DNA of 64,000 nt from Actinocatenispora sp036503555. Lineage in GTDB: Bacteria > Actinomycetota > Actinomycetes > Mycobacteriales > Micromonosporaceae. Where the stretch lies: assembly GCA_036503555.1 (NCBI GenBank), contig DASXWQ010000020.1:62001-126000 (forward strand). The letters run 5' to 3'. The translations under genes were made by a program, and so were the position numbers. Of the stretch, positions 17,827-26,896 are shown piece after piece. The notes under the pieces are model-generated. The model was not told where the DNA came from. It saw nothing but the letters and a program-made list of their open reading frames with translations, and searched no databases. Position 1 is the stretch's first letter. Every line of letters begins with the position of its first letter.

Positions 17827-18822
17827 TCAGGGCACCAGGACGATGCGGCCGTTGGTGGCGCGGGCGTCGACGGCGCGGTGCGCGGCGGCCGCGTCGGCCA
17901 GCGGCCGGACGCTGTCGACCAGCGGCCGGATCCGGCCGGCGGCGAGCCGGGCCAGGATCTCCGGCCGGGCCACGTGCAACACCTCGTGGTACCAGTCGGG
18001 CCCGCCGGCGCCGAGCAGCGTGACGCCGCGGTAGAAGAGCGTCTGCCCGTCGTACCGGACGGGTTGGGCGTTTCCGTTGCCGTACTGGATGATCCGGCCG
18101 GTGCCGGGGGTGAGCGCGTCGAGCACGGACTCGGTCGCCGGGCCGCCGAGGCAGCAGTACGCGACGTCGATCGTGTCGTCGTCGCGCGCGGCTGCCGGAT
18201 CCAGGTCCTCGGTGGGTTGGCGGGTGCTGGCCGCGCCGAGCCGGTCGTCGTGGCCGATCACGGTGTCGGCGCCGAGCGCGAGTACCCGGTCCCGCCGGGC
18301 GGGTGAGCCGACGGTGGCGACGATCCGGCCGACGCCCCGTTGGCGCAGCAGTTGGAGCAGGTAGCCGCCGACGGCGCCGGCGGCGTTCTGCACGAGCACG
18401 GTGTCGCCCGGTCCCGGCTCGGTGCGGCCGATCAGTGCGAGCGCGGTGGCGCCGCTGGCGGCGACGGCGGCGACGTCGGTGGCGGCCGGCCCGTCGGGTA
18501 CGACGGTGAGCGCGGCGGCGGCGACGGCCACGTACTCGGCGTAGCTGCCGAAGCCGCCGGTGACCGCGGTGACCCGGGTGCCGACGAGGGCGGGGTCGGC
18601 GCGGGTGCCGGCGGCGGTCACGGTGCCGACGACCTCGGCGCCGAGCACCGCGGGCAGCGGCGGCAGCGGGTGGAGGCCGGCCCGGATCTGCGTCTCGCCG
18701 AGCGAGATCGGCGCGGCCTCGACCCGGACGAGCACCTGGCCCTCGGCCGGCTCCGGCATCGGTACCTCGGACAGGGTGAGCACGTCCGGGCCGCCGGTCT
18801 CGGGCAGCAGGACAGCGCGCAT
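17827..18822 (-). CDS. NADPH:quinone oxidoreductase-like zinc-independent MDR dehydrogenase
   Basis: 331-aa medium-chain dehydrogenase/reductase. The GroES-like N-terminal domain (MRAVLLPETGGPDVLTL, then VRVEAAPISLGETQIRAG) lacks the catalytic-zinc ligands of alcohol dehydrogenases, as expected for quinone oxidoreductases. The Rossmann segment reads VLVQNAAGAVGGYLLQLLRQ. It probably reduces quinones or reactive carbonyls with NADPH. ATG 18822 follows GAGGAG at 5 nt. It is divergent from a TetR gene across a paired operator, so it is probably that regulator's main target. Confidence 0.88.
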   Translation of the reverse strand: MRAVLLPETGGPDVLTLSEVPMPEPAEGQVLVRVEAAPISLGETQIRAGLHPLPPLPAVLGAEVVGTVTAAGTRADPALVGTRVTAVTGGFGSYAEYVAVAAAALTVVPDGPAATDVAAVAASGATALALIGRTEPGPGDTVLVQNAAGAVGGYLLQLLRQRGVGRIVATVGSPARRDRVLALGADTVIGHDDRLGAASTRQPTEDLDPAAARDDDTIDVAYCCLGGPATESVLDALTPGTGRIIQYGNGNAQPVRYDGQTLFYRGVTLLGAGGPDWYHEVLHVARPEILARLAAGRIRPLVDSVRPLADAAAAHRAVDARATNGRIVLVP

Positions 18823-18840
18823 GGGTACTCCTCGGTTAAG

Positions 18841-18891
18841 TGGACCGTCGGTCAAGTTCGACCTCGCTACACTAACTTGACCGACGGTCCA
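18841..18891. promoter_or_regulatory. Paired TetR operators, perfect 18-bp inverted repeat
   Basis: TGGACCGTCGGTCAAGTT (18841-18858) is repeated exactly as its reverse complement at 18874-18891, across a 15-nt spacer. Each arm contains its own near-palindrome GACCGTCGGTC, so the element offers two TetR-dimer sites in mirror orientation between the divergent oxidoreductase and TetR starts. Confidence 0.85.
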
Positions 18892-18915
18892 GTTGTCAAC
18901 CCGAGGGCGGTACCC

Positions 18916-19506
18916 ATGACCGAGCGGCGCGAACGCGTCGACGCCGCGCGCAACCGGGCGGCGATCCTGCGCGCCACCGAGGAACTGCTGCGCGACGACA
19001 CCGCCGACCGGGTACCGATCGAGGCCATCGCGGCGCGCGCCGGCGTCGGCAAGGGCACCGTCTTCCACCGCTTCGGCAACCGCGCCGGGCTGCTCCGCGC
19101 GCTCATCGACCAGCGCGTCGACGAACTGCGTACCCGGGTCGAGGACGGGCCGCCACCGCTCGGCCCCGGCGCGCCACCCCGCGAACGGCTCGCCGCCTTC
19201 CTCGCCGCGACGGTCGAGCTGGCCGTCCGCAACATCGCCGTCATCACCGCGTACGAGCAGGCCGCGCCGGACCGGCACGCCCAGCCGGCGTACCAGTTCT
19301 GGCACGAGCACGTACGCGGGCTGATCGCGGCGGCGCGCCCCGATCTCGACGCCGAGCTCGTCGCGCACATCCTGCTCGGCTCGCTGCACGCCGACCTGGT
19401 CACGCATCTGATCCGGCGCGGCGAGTCCGACCGGCTCGTCGCCACCCTCCGCCAGGTCACCGACGCTCTGCTGCCCGATGACGGTGGTGCGCCGGGCGGG
19501 TCGTGA
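18916..19506 (+). CDS. TetR-family transcriptional repressor
   Basis: 196 aa. The N-terminal HTH (residues about 10-58) reads RNRAAILRATEELL, then IEAIAARAGVGKGTVFHRFGN, the standard TetR pattern; the C-terminal ligand-binding half is variable. ATG 18916 follows GAGGG. It is divergent from the quinone oxidoreductase and probably represses both genes through the 18841-18891 operator pair until a reactive or aromatic inducer binds. Convergent with the SnoaL-like gene, 9 bp away. Confidence 0.93.
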   Translation: MTERRERVDAARNRAAILRATEELLRDDTADRVPIEAIAARAGVGKGTVFHRFGNRAGLLRALIDQRVDELRTRVEDGPPPLGPGAPPRERLAAFLAATVELAVRNIAVITAYEQAAPDRHAQPAYQFWHEHVRGLIAAARPDLDAELVAHILLGSLHADLVTHLIRRGESDRLVATLRQVTDALLPDDGGAPGGS

Positions 19507-19515
19507 GCCGGGAGG

Positions 19516-19944
19516 TCAGGAGGGCATCATGCCGAGTTGGGCCATCATGCCGGCGGCGTCCGGATGCGAGTGGAACTCGACGATCTTGCCGTCCTCGGCC
19601 CGCGCGAAGTACGTGGCGTGTCCGGTCACGGCCCGTCCGGTCGCCGGCATCTGCCGGCCGCCCATCATGATCGGCCCGGTGTTCGTCCCGGTGAACTCCA
19701 CCTCGGCGGCGACCGAGTCCTCCCCGATCACCCGGTTCGTCTCCCGGGTACGCAGGTCCGGGAACGCCGTGAACCACGCGTCGACGTACGCCCGGATCTC
19801 GTCGGTGCTGCGCATCGGCGCCGGCGTGCCGTCGTCGATCCACTCGAAACGGTCCGCGAACAGTCCGACGAAGTCGCCCGACTTGTGCGCATCCCATGCC
19901 GCCATGCCCTTGTCGTCGAGCTGAGCCAGCTCGTCGCGGTTCAT
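19516..19944 (-). CDS. SnoaL-like / ester-cyclase-family NTF2-fold protein
   Basis: 142-aa single NTF2-like domain of the SnoaL type: N-terminal helix KGMAAWDAHKSGDFVGLFADRFEW, middle strand DEIRAYVDAWFTAFPDLR, and the C-terminal sheet with FARAEDGKIVEFHSHPD. Such proteins can be polyketide cyclases, isomerases or simple ligand-binding proteins; nothing nearby points to polyketide synthesis. The start at ATG 19944 gives normal family length; a GGAGGGG lies about 14 nt upstream, a long spacing. Confidence 0.8.
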   Translation of the reverse strand: MNRDELAQLDDKGMAAWDAHKSGDFVGLFADRFEWIDDGTPAPMRSTDEIRAYVDAWFTAFPDLRTRETNRVIGEDSVAAEVEFTGTNTGPIMMGGRQMPATGRAVTGHATYFARAEDGKIVEFHSHPDAAGMMAQLGMMPS

Positions 19945-20101
19945 CTCGTGCCACCACCCCTCCGCTGCGACCACCGCGCGGGCCCGCCGGCGACACGGGT
20001 CGGTGACGGGGAGGGTGACGCCCCGCGGCACGACACCATCGTCCCGCCGGCGCCCGGCCGTCGGTATCGACCGGGCGTGGGAGACGGCGCCGACCGGTCG
20101 G

Positions 20102-20899
20102 TCAGCCGGCGTCGAGGGCGGCGGGGTTGACGGCGAGCAGGCCACCGTCGACGCGGTACTCCGCGCCGGTCACGAACGACGCCCGGTCGCTCGCGAGGAA
20201 GCAGACGACCTCCGCGACCTCCTCGGGCCGCGCCACCCGGCCGAGCGGATGGGTACGACCCCAGGCGGCGAGCGTGTCGTCGACCGTACGGTCGCCCGCG
20301 AACTGCCCGGCCGCCCAGCGCAGCATCGGCGTGTCCACCGAGCCGGGGCACACGGCGTTGACCCGGATGTGGTCGGCGGCGTGGTCCAGGGCCATCGACC
20401 GGGTCAGCGCGTTGATCCCGGCCTTGCTCACCGAGTACGCCAGCACCTGCTGCTGCGCCGCGTACGCCTGCACCGAGGAGACGTTGACGATCGCGCCGCC
20501 GCCGCGGGCGCGCATCGCCGGCACGGCGTACTTCGCGGCGAGGAACATGCCCTTGAGGTTGACGTCGAGCACCTCGTCCCACGCGTCGGGTGTGGTGTCC
20601 TCGACGGTGCCGTACCGCTGGATGCCGGCGGAGTTGACGAGCACGTCGAGCCCGCCGTACGTGTCGACCGCGGTGGCCACGAGCTCAGCCATCGCGTCGG
20701 CGGAGCGTACGTCGGCGACGCGGCCGGTGACCGCGTGTCCGGCGGTGCGCTCCGCGGTCTCGGTCCCGCCGACCCCGTCCGGCTCGTGGCCGCAGAACAC
20801 GACCGACGCGCCGGCTGACGCGAGCCGCGCCACGACCGCCCGCCCGATCCCGGCGGACCCGCCGACCACCAGCGCCACCCGGCCGTCGAACTCACCCAT
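20102..20899 (-). CDS. SDR-family oxidoreductase, last gene of the sugar-acid operon
   Basis: 265-aa classical short-chain dehydrogenase. NAD(P)-binding GGSAGIGRAV, the NSAG motif in VLVNSAGIQRYG, catalytic Ser in NVSSVQAYAAQ and Tyr-x3-Lys in AYSVSKAG are all present. The C-terminus VTGAEYRVDGGLLAV is typical. It overlaps the upstream DUF4432 gene by 8 nt, so translation is coupled. In this operon it most likely oxidises a sugar, lactone or deoxy-keto intermediate (inference from position). Confidence 0.9.
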   Translation of the reverse strand: MGEFDGRVALVVGGSAGIGRAVVARLASAGASVVFCGHEPDGVGGTETAERTAGHAVTGRVADVRSADAMAELVATAVDTYGGLDVLVNSAGIQRYGTVEDTTPDAWDEVLDVNLKGMFLAAKYAVPAMRARGGGAIVNVSSVQAYAAQQQVLAYSVSKAGINALTRSMALDHAADHIRVNAVCPGSVDTPMLRWAAGQFAGDRTVDDTLAAWGRTHPLGRVARPEEVAEVVCFLASDRASFVTGAEYRVDGGLLAVNPAALDAG

Positions 20900-21923
20900 C
20901 GACCAGCCCCACCGACCACTCGTACGACCGGCAGTCGCCGGGCGCGAACTCGATCGCGCTGCCGTTGTCGACGGCCTCGGCCAGCCCGTTCGTCGGATAG
21001 CTGGAGAACGGTTCCAACCCCACCACGTACACCCGGCCCCACCACGGATGCCCGGTGGTGCCGCCCAGCTCCTGCCAGAGCCACAGGTACGGCAGGACGT
21101 CCGCGTCCCACTCAACGCGGACGGCGCCGGCGTCGGTGGCCAGCTCGTACCAGCCGTCGGTGAAGCCGGTCAGGTAGCAGACGTCGGAGGTGCCGACCGC
21201 GTCCGGTACGACGGACAGGTCGCTGGTGCCGCCGTCGGGCGCGGGTACGACCGGCCAGTCGTATTCGCCGCCGGGGGCGACGCGGCCCGGCCCGATCGGC
21301 TCGGCGTGCGCGATGACCCGGGTACCGGCGGGCACCGTGATCCGCGCGCCGGGCGACAGGAACGGCCGGCCGAACGCGAGGTGCTGACCCCACATCGCGT
21401 GCACCGGTACGGGCGCGGTGTTCGTCGCGTGCTCCGTCGCCGTCAACCGGACCGCGCCCGCGGCGAGCCGCAGCATGCGGGTCACCAGGTAGGGAAGGCG
21501 CCGGGTACGCACCGCGAACTCGACGGCCACCTCCTCCGGCGTGTCCGTGACGATCCGGTGGTCCCAGGCCAGCCCGGACACCTCACCGTGCTGTTCGAGC
21601 GCCGCACCCCGGTACGTCGACGGCGCGCCGCCGGACGGGAACACGTCCTGCCAGCCGCCCTCGTACACGTCGTGGAACAGGGCGGCGTCGTCGGCGGCGC
21701 CGCCGGCCGCCGACGCCGGTGACCGCAGCCCGAGCGGCGACCACCAGATCAGGTCGGTGTCGGTGCGCTTGTCCAGGAACTCGACGATGTCGCAGCCCTT
21801 GCCGGGCAGCACGGTCACCCGCAGCCGCTCGTTCTCCAGCGTGACGGCGGCGAGGCCGTCGATGCTCGACTCGTGGACCCGGGCGCCCCAGTTGCGGCGG
21901 GGCCGCCACCGATGCGCGGTCAC
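20892..21923 (-). CDS. DUF4432 aldose-1-epimerase-like protein
   Basis: 343-aa galactose-mutarotase-like beta-sandwich protein (DUF4432). Features include LRVTVLPGKGCDIVEFLDKR near the N-terminus, a central VHAMWGQHLAFGRPFL with the conserved His, and the C-terminal WWGRVYVVGLEPFSSYPTNG. It probably interconverts sugar anomers for the operon's catabolic enzymes. GTG 21923 overlaps the enolase-family stop as GTGA, a 4-nt translational coupling. The exact sugar is unknown. Confidence 0.83.
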   Translation of the reverse strand: MTAHRWRPRRNWGARVHESSIDGLAAVTLENERLRVTVLPGKGCDIVEFLDKRTDTDLIWWSPLGLRSPASAAGGAADDAALFHDVYEGGWQDVFPSGGAPSTYRGAALEQHGEVSGLAWDHRIVTDTPEEVAVEFAVRTRRLPYLVTRMLRLAAGAVRLTATEHATNTAPVPVHAMWGQHLAFGRPFLSPGARITVPAGTRVIAHAEPIGPGRVAPGGEYDWPVVPAPDGGTSDLSVVPDAVGTSDVCYLTGFTDGWYELATDAGAVRVEWDADVLPYLWLWQELGGTTGHPWWGRVYVVGLEPFSSYPTNGLAEAVDNGSAIEFAPGDCRSYEWSVGLVDG

Positions 21924-23155
21924 AGCGCCCCCGGCTGCGGCGCGGCCGGGTCCGCCCACCGGTCGTTCGGCACGAGCGGGTACCAGCCGGGGCGTCCCGG
22001 ATCCCGGTCGTACGGGTAGTTGCCCAGCTCCCGGTACAGCTCGGCGTACTCGGCCAGCTTGTCCCGGTCGAGGCGTACGCCCAGGCCAGGGCCGTCGGGG
22101 ACGGCGATCGTTCCGTTCACGTACGACATCTTGCCGCCCACGATGATGTCGTCGCGCAGGTGGTGGTAGTGCGCGTCGGCGGCGTGGTCCAGGTTGGGCA
22201 GCACCGCGCCCAGGTGCAGCATCGTCGCGAGCTGGATGCCCAGCTCGCCGGACGAGTGCACCGCCACCCCGAGCTGGAACGTCTCGCACACCCCGGCCGC
22301 CTTCACGCACGGCCGGATCCCGCCCCAGAACGTGGTGTCCAGCAGGACCACGTCGACGGCGGGATCGCGGACGTTCGCCGCCAGCTGCTCGAAGTTGACC
22401 ACGACCGTGTTGGTGGCGAGCGGCAGCCCCAGATCGCGGAGCTGCCGAAGCCCGTTCATCCCCCAGGTCGGGTCCTCGAAGTACTCGTTCGGCAGCTCGG
22501 CGATGGCCCGGCCGAACCGCCGCGCCTGGCTGACCGACAGCGCGCCGTTCGGGTCGTACCGGAGCAGGTCGCCGCCGGTGGCGTCGGCGAGCGCCCGGTA
22601 GCAGTCCAGCTCGTGGTCCGGGTGGAACACGCCCGCCTTCAGCTTGTGCGTGGTGAACCCGTACCGGTCCTTCAGATCCGTCGCGTGCGCGGCCACCTGC
22701 TCCGGCGTACGCACCTCGCCGAGGCCGGTCGCCGGGTCGGCGTACCGGAAGAACAGGTACGAGGCGAACGGGACACGGTCGCGCAGCTTGCCGCCCAGCA
22801 GGTCGTACACGGGGAGGTTCTGCTGCTGGCCGATCAGGTCCAGGCAGGCGAACTCGATCGCGGCGAGCAGCTGGGTGCGGTTGTTGTACAGGCTGGCGGT
22901 GGGGTTGGCGATGGCGAACCGCAACGCCTCCAACGCGTACACGTCGTGGCCGATCAGGTAGTCGCGCAGGCCGCGGATCGCGTCCTCGGCGCTCTGCCCG
23001 CCGCCGCCCATCTCGCCGAGCCCGACGAGGCCGTTGTCCGCCTCGACCTCGACCACGGTACGCACGAACCGGCCCCAGTGCGCGCCGTTGGAGTGCAGCA
23101 GCGGCGCTTCCAGGGGCACCGTCACCGTGGTCGGTCGGATGTCGACGATCTTCAA
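21920..23155 (-). CDS. Enolase-superfamily sugar-acid dehydratase, glucarate dehydratase-like
   Basis: 411-aa member of the enolase superfamily. The catalytic Lys pair is in THKLKAG, the metal ligands in YDPNGALS and FEDPTWG, and the HSSGELGI segment carries the His expected in the glucarate-dehydratase subgroup; NTVVVNFEQL matches that subgroup's Asn region. It should dehydrate an aldonate or aldarate to a 2-keto-3-deoxy acid. TTG 23155 starts the protein (MKIVDIRPTTVTVPL) 12 nt after the permease stop; GAGAGG lies about 10 nt before it. The substrate is presumably what the adjacent transporter imports. Confidence 0.87.
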   Translation of the reverse strand: MKIVDIRPTTVTVPLEAPLLHSNGAHWGRFVRTVVEVEADNGLVGLGEMGGGGQSAEDAIRGLRDYLIGHDVYALEALRFAIANPTASLYNNRTQLLAAIEFACLDLIGQQQNLPVYDLLGGKLRDRVPFASYLFFRYADPATGLGEVRTPEQVAAHATDLKDRYGFTTHKLKAGVFHPDHELDCYRALADATGGDLLRYDPNGALSVSQARRFGRAIAELPNEYFEDPTWGMNGLRQLRDLGLPLATNTVVVNFEQLAANVRDPAVDVVLLDTTFWGGIRPCVKAAGVCETFQLGVAVHSSGELGIQLATMLHLGAVLPNLDHAADAHYHHLRDDIIVGGKMSYVNGTIAVPDGPGLGVRLDRDKLAEYAELYRELGNYPYDRDPGRPGWYPLVPNDRWADPAAPQPGAL

Positions 23156-23167
23156 GCGACGTGCCTC

Positions 23168-23989
23168 TCAGTACTGGCCCAGGGTCAGTCCCCGGGCGAA
23201 GAAACGTTGCGTGGCAAGGAAGAGCACCACCGTCGGCAGCGAGACGATCAGCCCGGCCGCGAGCACCGTCGGCACCGACGTCCCCGCGTACGCGCTGTTC
23301 AGCGCGGACAGCGCGGTCTGGATCGGGCGTACCGACTGGTCCTGGGACAGCGTCAGGCCGAACATCAGGTCGTTCCAGACGAACGTGAAGTCCAGGATGA
23401 ACACCGCCGCGAGGGCCGGCACCGACAGCGGCAGGTAGATCCGCCAGAACGCGGCGAACGCGCTCGCCCCGTCGATCCGTGCCGCCTCGAACACCTCGTA
23501 CGCCACGCCGGTGAAGAAGTTGCGCATGACGAACGCGGCCAGCGGCACCGAGATCGTGGTGTAGATGAGGACCATGCCGAACCGGTTGTCGTACAGGTTG
23601 GCGTCGGAGTAGCCGAGGAACAGCGGGATCAACAGCATCTGCGTCGGGAAGATGGTCCCGCCGTACACGGCGAGAAACCAGGCGAAGCCGTGCCGCAGCC
23701 GCAGCACCACGATCGCGTACGCGGCGAGCGCGCCGACCACCACACCGACCGCCGGCGAGACGATCGAGTAGAGCACGGTGCTGCCGATGCTCGGGCCGAG
23801 ATCGGCGCTGTCCCATGCCTTCGCGAAGTTCGCGAACAGGCCGAACGTGCCGGACGGCGACCACACGTGGTCGCCCGTGTAGTCCTCCCCCGGCCGGATC
23901 GCGTTCACGACCAGCAGGTACACCGGCGCGAGCCAGACCAGGCCGAGCACGATCAGCACCGCGCGGCGGACGATGCCTCCGATACGCAT
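23168..23989 (-). CDS. Sugar ABC transporter permease, MalG type
   Basis: 273-aa inner-membrane subunit with six predicted helices. The EAA loop is FEAARIDGASAFAAFWRIYLP (about residues 165-185). It begins 1 nt after the stop of the MalF-type permease, and together they form the translocation channel. The C-terminal FFARGLTLGQY resembles other MalG-type endings. The operon has no ATPase gene. Confidence 0.93.
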   Translation of the reverse strand: MRIGGIVRRAVLIVLGLVWLAPVYLLVVNAIRPGEDYTGDHVWSPSGTFGLFANFAKAWDSADLGPSIGSTVLYSIVSPAVGVVVGALAAYAIVVLRLRHGFAWFLAVYGGTIFPTQMLLIPLFLGYSDANLYDNRFGMVLIYTTISVPLAAFVMRNFFTGVAYEVFEAARIDGASAFAAFWRIYLPLSVPALAAVFILDFTFVWNDLMFGLTLSQDQSVRPIQTALSALNSAYAGTSVPTVLAAGLIVSLPTVVLFLATQRFFARGLTLGQY

Positions 23990-23990
23990 G

Positions 23991-24914
23991 TCAGGTCACC
24001 GTCCTCAGTTGCCGCTTGAGGTACACGAACGACACCAGGCCGGTGACGATGGTCAGCGCCACGGCGACCGCCGCGCCCTGCCCGTAGTCGCCGGTGACGA
24101 ACGCGTCGCGGTACATGGTCACGGCGAGCGTCTCCGACGAGCGGCCCGGCCCGCCCTGCGTGGTGACCCACACGATGTCGAACGTCTTCAGGCTCGCCAC
24201 CAGCGACAGGCCGACGACGACCGTGGTCAGCGGGCGCAGCAGCGGCCAGGTGATCCGGCGGAACAGCTGCCACGCGTTCGCGCCGTCCAGCCGCGCCGCC
24301 TCCAGCGGCGAGGTCGGGATCGACTGGAGCCCCACCATGAACAGCAACGCGTTGACGCCCAACTGCTGCCAGGTGATCGCGATGATCATCGAGATCGTGT
24401 TCGCCGGTCCGTGCTGGAGAAACGAGCTGTCCCCGCCCGGTACGTGCAGCGCCGTCAGCACCTGGTTCGCCGCGCCGCCGTGCTGCAGGATGAACCCCCA
24501 GATCACGGCCAGCCCCGCCCCGGACAGCGCGTACGGCAGCAGGAACGGGATCCGGTACCACGTGCCGTGCTTCAGCCCGTGCGACAGCACCGCGACGAGA
24601 AGTCCCAGCACCACCGGGATCACCGTCGCGCCGACCACCCACATGAGCGTGTTGCGTACCGAGGTGAGCAGCGCCGGGTCGTTCGCGAACCGCACGAAGT
24701 TGTCCAGGCCGACGAACTCGCTCGGGTGCAGCCCGTCGTAGTTCGTGAAGCCGATGTAGAGCGTGTACAGGAACGGCACGTACAGCAGGACGGCGGTGAG
24801 CAGCACGCCCGGCGCGACGAACCCGTACCCGGCGAACCGGTCGGCGAGGCGGCGCCCCGCGCCGCCGGGCACACGCGTGCCCGGCGGCGCGGAACGGTCG
24901 GTCACGGCGGTCAC
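23991..24914 (-). CDS. Sugar ABC transporter permease, MalF type
   Basis: 307-aa partner permease. GTG 24914 overlaps the binding-protein stop as GTGA; another GTG nine nt downstream would also fit. A short hydrophilic N-terminus is followed by a first helix (YGFVAPGVLLTAVLLYVPFL) and the EAA loop LEAARLDGANAWQLFRRITWP (about residue 205). It sits between the binding protein and the MalG-type permease, the standard CUT1 order. Confidence 0.93.
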   Translation of the reverse strand: MTAVTDRSAPPGTRVPGGAGRRLADRFAGYGFVAPGVLLTAVLLYVPFLYTLYIGFTNYDGLHPSEFVGLDNFVRFANDPALLTSVRNTLMWVVGATVIPVVLGLLVAVLSHGLKHGTWYRIPFLLPYALSGAGLAVIWGFILQHGGAANQVLTALHVPGGDSSFLQHGPANTISMIIAITWQQLGVNALLFMVGLQSIPTSPLEAARLDGANAWQLFRRITWPLLRPLTTVVVGLSLVASLKTFDIVWVTTQGGPGRSSETLAVTMYRDAFVTGDYGQGAAVAVALTIVTGLVSFVYLKRQLRTVT

Positions 24915-26158
24915 TTGTGCTGGCTCCAGTACTGGTCCGCAGCCTGCTGGATCGTCTGCAACTGCTTCTGGTAGCTCGCCGGGTCGGCCAGGAACGCGCC
25001 GAACGCGTCCAGCGCGGCGGTCAGCACCGGCGGCGGCGCCGCCTCGAAGTACCGCAGGTACAGCTTGGTGTCGCTGCTGTTGGCCTGCTTGGTGACCGCG
25101 GTCAGGTTCGGGTCGGACGAGGTGACCTTCGGGTTCGCCGACACGTCGCCCCGCGACGACGCCCACGGCTGCTGCGCGTCCTTGCCGACCCACCACTTCA
25201 GGTACTTCTGGCTGGCGTCCGGGTCGGGCGCCTTCGTCAGCGAGCACAGCGGACCGGACTCGAACGCCATCGACGTGGTGGACAGGGCCGGGTTGACGTT
25301 CGGGATGACGAACGTGCCGTAGTCGCTGCCCGGCTTCATCTTCAGCTGCGACATGGTGGTGTTGAACCAGGTGCCGTCCGGCACCATCGCCACCTTGCCG
25401 GACTTGAGCAGCGCGCCCGGGTCGGTCTTGTCACCGGCGTCGGACATGTAGCCCTTGTCGATCATGCCCTTCCACTGCTTCATGACCGCAACGACGCCCG
25501 GGTCGGTGTACTTCGCCTTCCCCGTCGACAGGTCCTCGTACAGCTGCGGGTCGGTGCCGAGCAGCAACTGCTGGAACCACACGAAGCTGAACAGGATGTT
25601 CGTCTGGTAGAACGGCGTGACCCCGTGCGCCTTCAGCTTCTGCGCGTCGGCCATCAGGTCCGCCCACGACGCCGGCGGCTTCGCGCCGGCCTCCGCGAAG
25701 ACCTTCTTGTTGTAGAACATCACCCAGTACGACACGTTCAGCGGCACGCAGTACTGCTTGCCGTCGACCGTGTAGTACTTCTTGACGTCCTGGGTGAGGT
25801 CGCCGGACTTGATCGCCTGGTTCCAGATGTCGCTGGTGTCGGCGACCTGGCCGGTGGTGGCGATGTCGGACAGCTGCGAGCCGACCTGCCAGGTGAACAG
25901 GTCCGGCTTGTTCTTCGTCCGGAACGACGCCTTGATGAACGACTGGTACGTCGGCTCGTCGGTGTAGCCGACCGGGTTGGTCGTCAGGCCGATCTGCTTC
26001 TTCGACGTGGCGTTCAACTGCTGGAAGTACGGCTTCCAGGCGCCCTTGTCGTTGTACAGCTTCAGCGTGGTCTTGTGCTCGGTGCTGCCGCCGCCACAGG
26101 CGGTCAATCCGAGGACGGCGGCGGCCAGGACCGCAACCACGACGCGAAATCGCCGCAC
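24911..26158 (-). CDS. Extracellular sugar-binding lipoprotein (ABC family 1)
   Basis: 415-aa solute receptor. The N-terminal signal VVVAVLAAAVLGLTAC ends in a lipobox (LTAC), so the mature protein is anchored to the outer membrane face by the lipidated Cys. The body shows family-1 patterns such as PDLFTWQVGSQLSDIA, YYTVDGKQYCVPLNVSYWVM and SGKVAMVPDGTWFNTTM. GTG 26158 starts translation, with AAGGAAAGG about 11 nt upstream. It would deliver the operon's sugar or sugar acid to the two permeases. Confidence 0.93.
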   Translation of the reverse strand: MRRFRVVVAVLAAAVLGLTACGGGSTEHKTTLKLYNDKGAWKPYFQQLNATSKKQIGLTTNPVGYTDEPTYQSFIKASFRTKNKPDLFTWQVGSQLSDIATTGQVADTSDIWNQAIKSGDLTQDVKKYYTVDGKQYCVPLNVSYWVMFYNKKVFAEAGAKPPASWADLMADAQKLKAHGVTPFYQTNILFSFVWFQQLLLGTDPQLYEDLSTGKAKYTDPGVVAVMKQWKGMIDKGYMSDAGDKTDPGALLKSGKVAMVPDGTWFNTTMSQLKMKPGSDYGTFVIPNVNPALSTTSMAFESGPLCSLTKAPDPDASQKYLKWWVGKDAQQPWASSRGDVSANPKVTSSDPNLTAVTKQANSSDTKLYLRYFEAAPPPVLTAALDAFGAFLADPASYQKQLQTIQQAADQYWSQHK

Positions 26159-26191
26159 GGGTCTGTCACCTTTCCTTCGTGAGGGGATGGG

Positions 26192-26896
26192 TCACTGCTC
26201 TGCCGCCACCCGCCGCGCGACCACCGACCGTACGTCGGCCAGGTGCGCGCGCATCTTCTCGGCGGCGTCGGTCGCCCGCCGTTCGACGATGGCGGTCATG
26301 ATCTCCTGGTGCTCGCGGTAGTCCCGGACCCGGTCGTCGAACAGGGCGAGGATCTCGCGCTGTTCGGGGCCGTAGACGGCCAGCAGGGACTCCAGCACCT
26401 CGCTCAGTACGGTGTTGCCGGCGACCGCGGCGACGGCCGTGTGGAAGCCCATGTTGGCCTCGTGCAGCCGCGTGTCGTTGCCGTTCAGGTTGTCCGACGC
26501 GCCGCCGAGCAGGGCTTCGAGCTCGGCCGCTTCCTTGTCGCCGCACCGGATCGCCGCACGTTCGGCGAGGTACGGCTCGATCAGCAGGCGGGCGTCGAGC
26601 AGGTGCAGCAGGCGTTCGCCGGGCAGCACCGACAGGTTCGGGTTGGGCAGCAGGACGCGGTCGAGGGTGGCCGAGACGTACACGCCGGAGCCGTGGCGCA
26701 GCTCGACGGCGCCCGTCGCCTGCAACCGCCGCAGTGCCTCCCGGATCGTCGGGGTCGCCACGGAGAACCGTTCGGCCAGCGCCCGCGCCGACGGCAGCCG
26801 CTGCCCCGGGCGCAGTCCCTCCTCGCGGATCAGGGCGAGGACCCGGTCGGTCAGCGCGTCCGACAGGCTCGGCCGGGCCAGGTTCTCACCGGTCAC
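26192..26896 (-). CDS. GntR-family regulator with FCD ligand domain
   Basis: 234 aa. The winged helix (residues about 8-75) includes LPSARALAERFSVATPTIREALRRLQ and the wing ELRHGSGVYVS. The C-terminal helical FCD domain has the metal/ligand pattern DTRLHEANMGFHTAVAAVAGN and a later His in YREHQEIM. FCD-GntR proteins often sense the organic or sugar acid handled by their operon. GTG 26896 overlaps the DUF4185 stop by 4 nt. It is the second gene of the operon, so autoregulation via the palindrome at 28057-28089 is likely. Confidence 0.92.
   Translation of the reverse strand: MTGENLARPSLSDALTDRVLALIREEGLRPGQRLPSARALAERFSVATPTIREALRRLQATGAVELRHGSGVYVSATLDRVLLPNPNLSVLPGERLLHLLDARLLIEPYLAERAAIRCGDKEAAELEALLGGASDNLNGNDTRLHEANMGFHTAVAAVAGNTVLSEVLESLLAVYGPEQREILALFDDRVRDYREHQEIMTAIVERRATDAAEKMRAHLADVRSVVARRVAAEQ

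Noticed and set aside
18859..18873. TACACT (18868-18873) as a mapped tetR -10 box
   Set aside because: No acceptable -35 at 16-18 nt spacing; left unassigned within the operator region.
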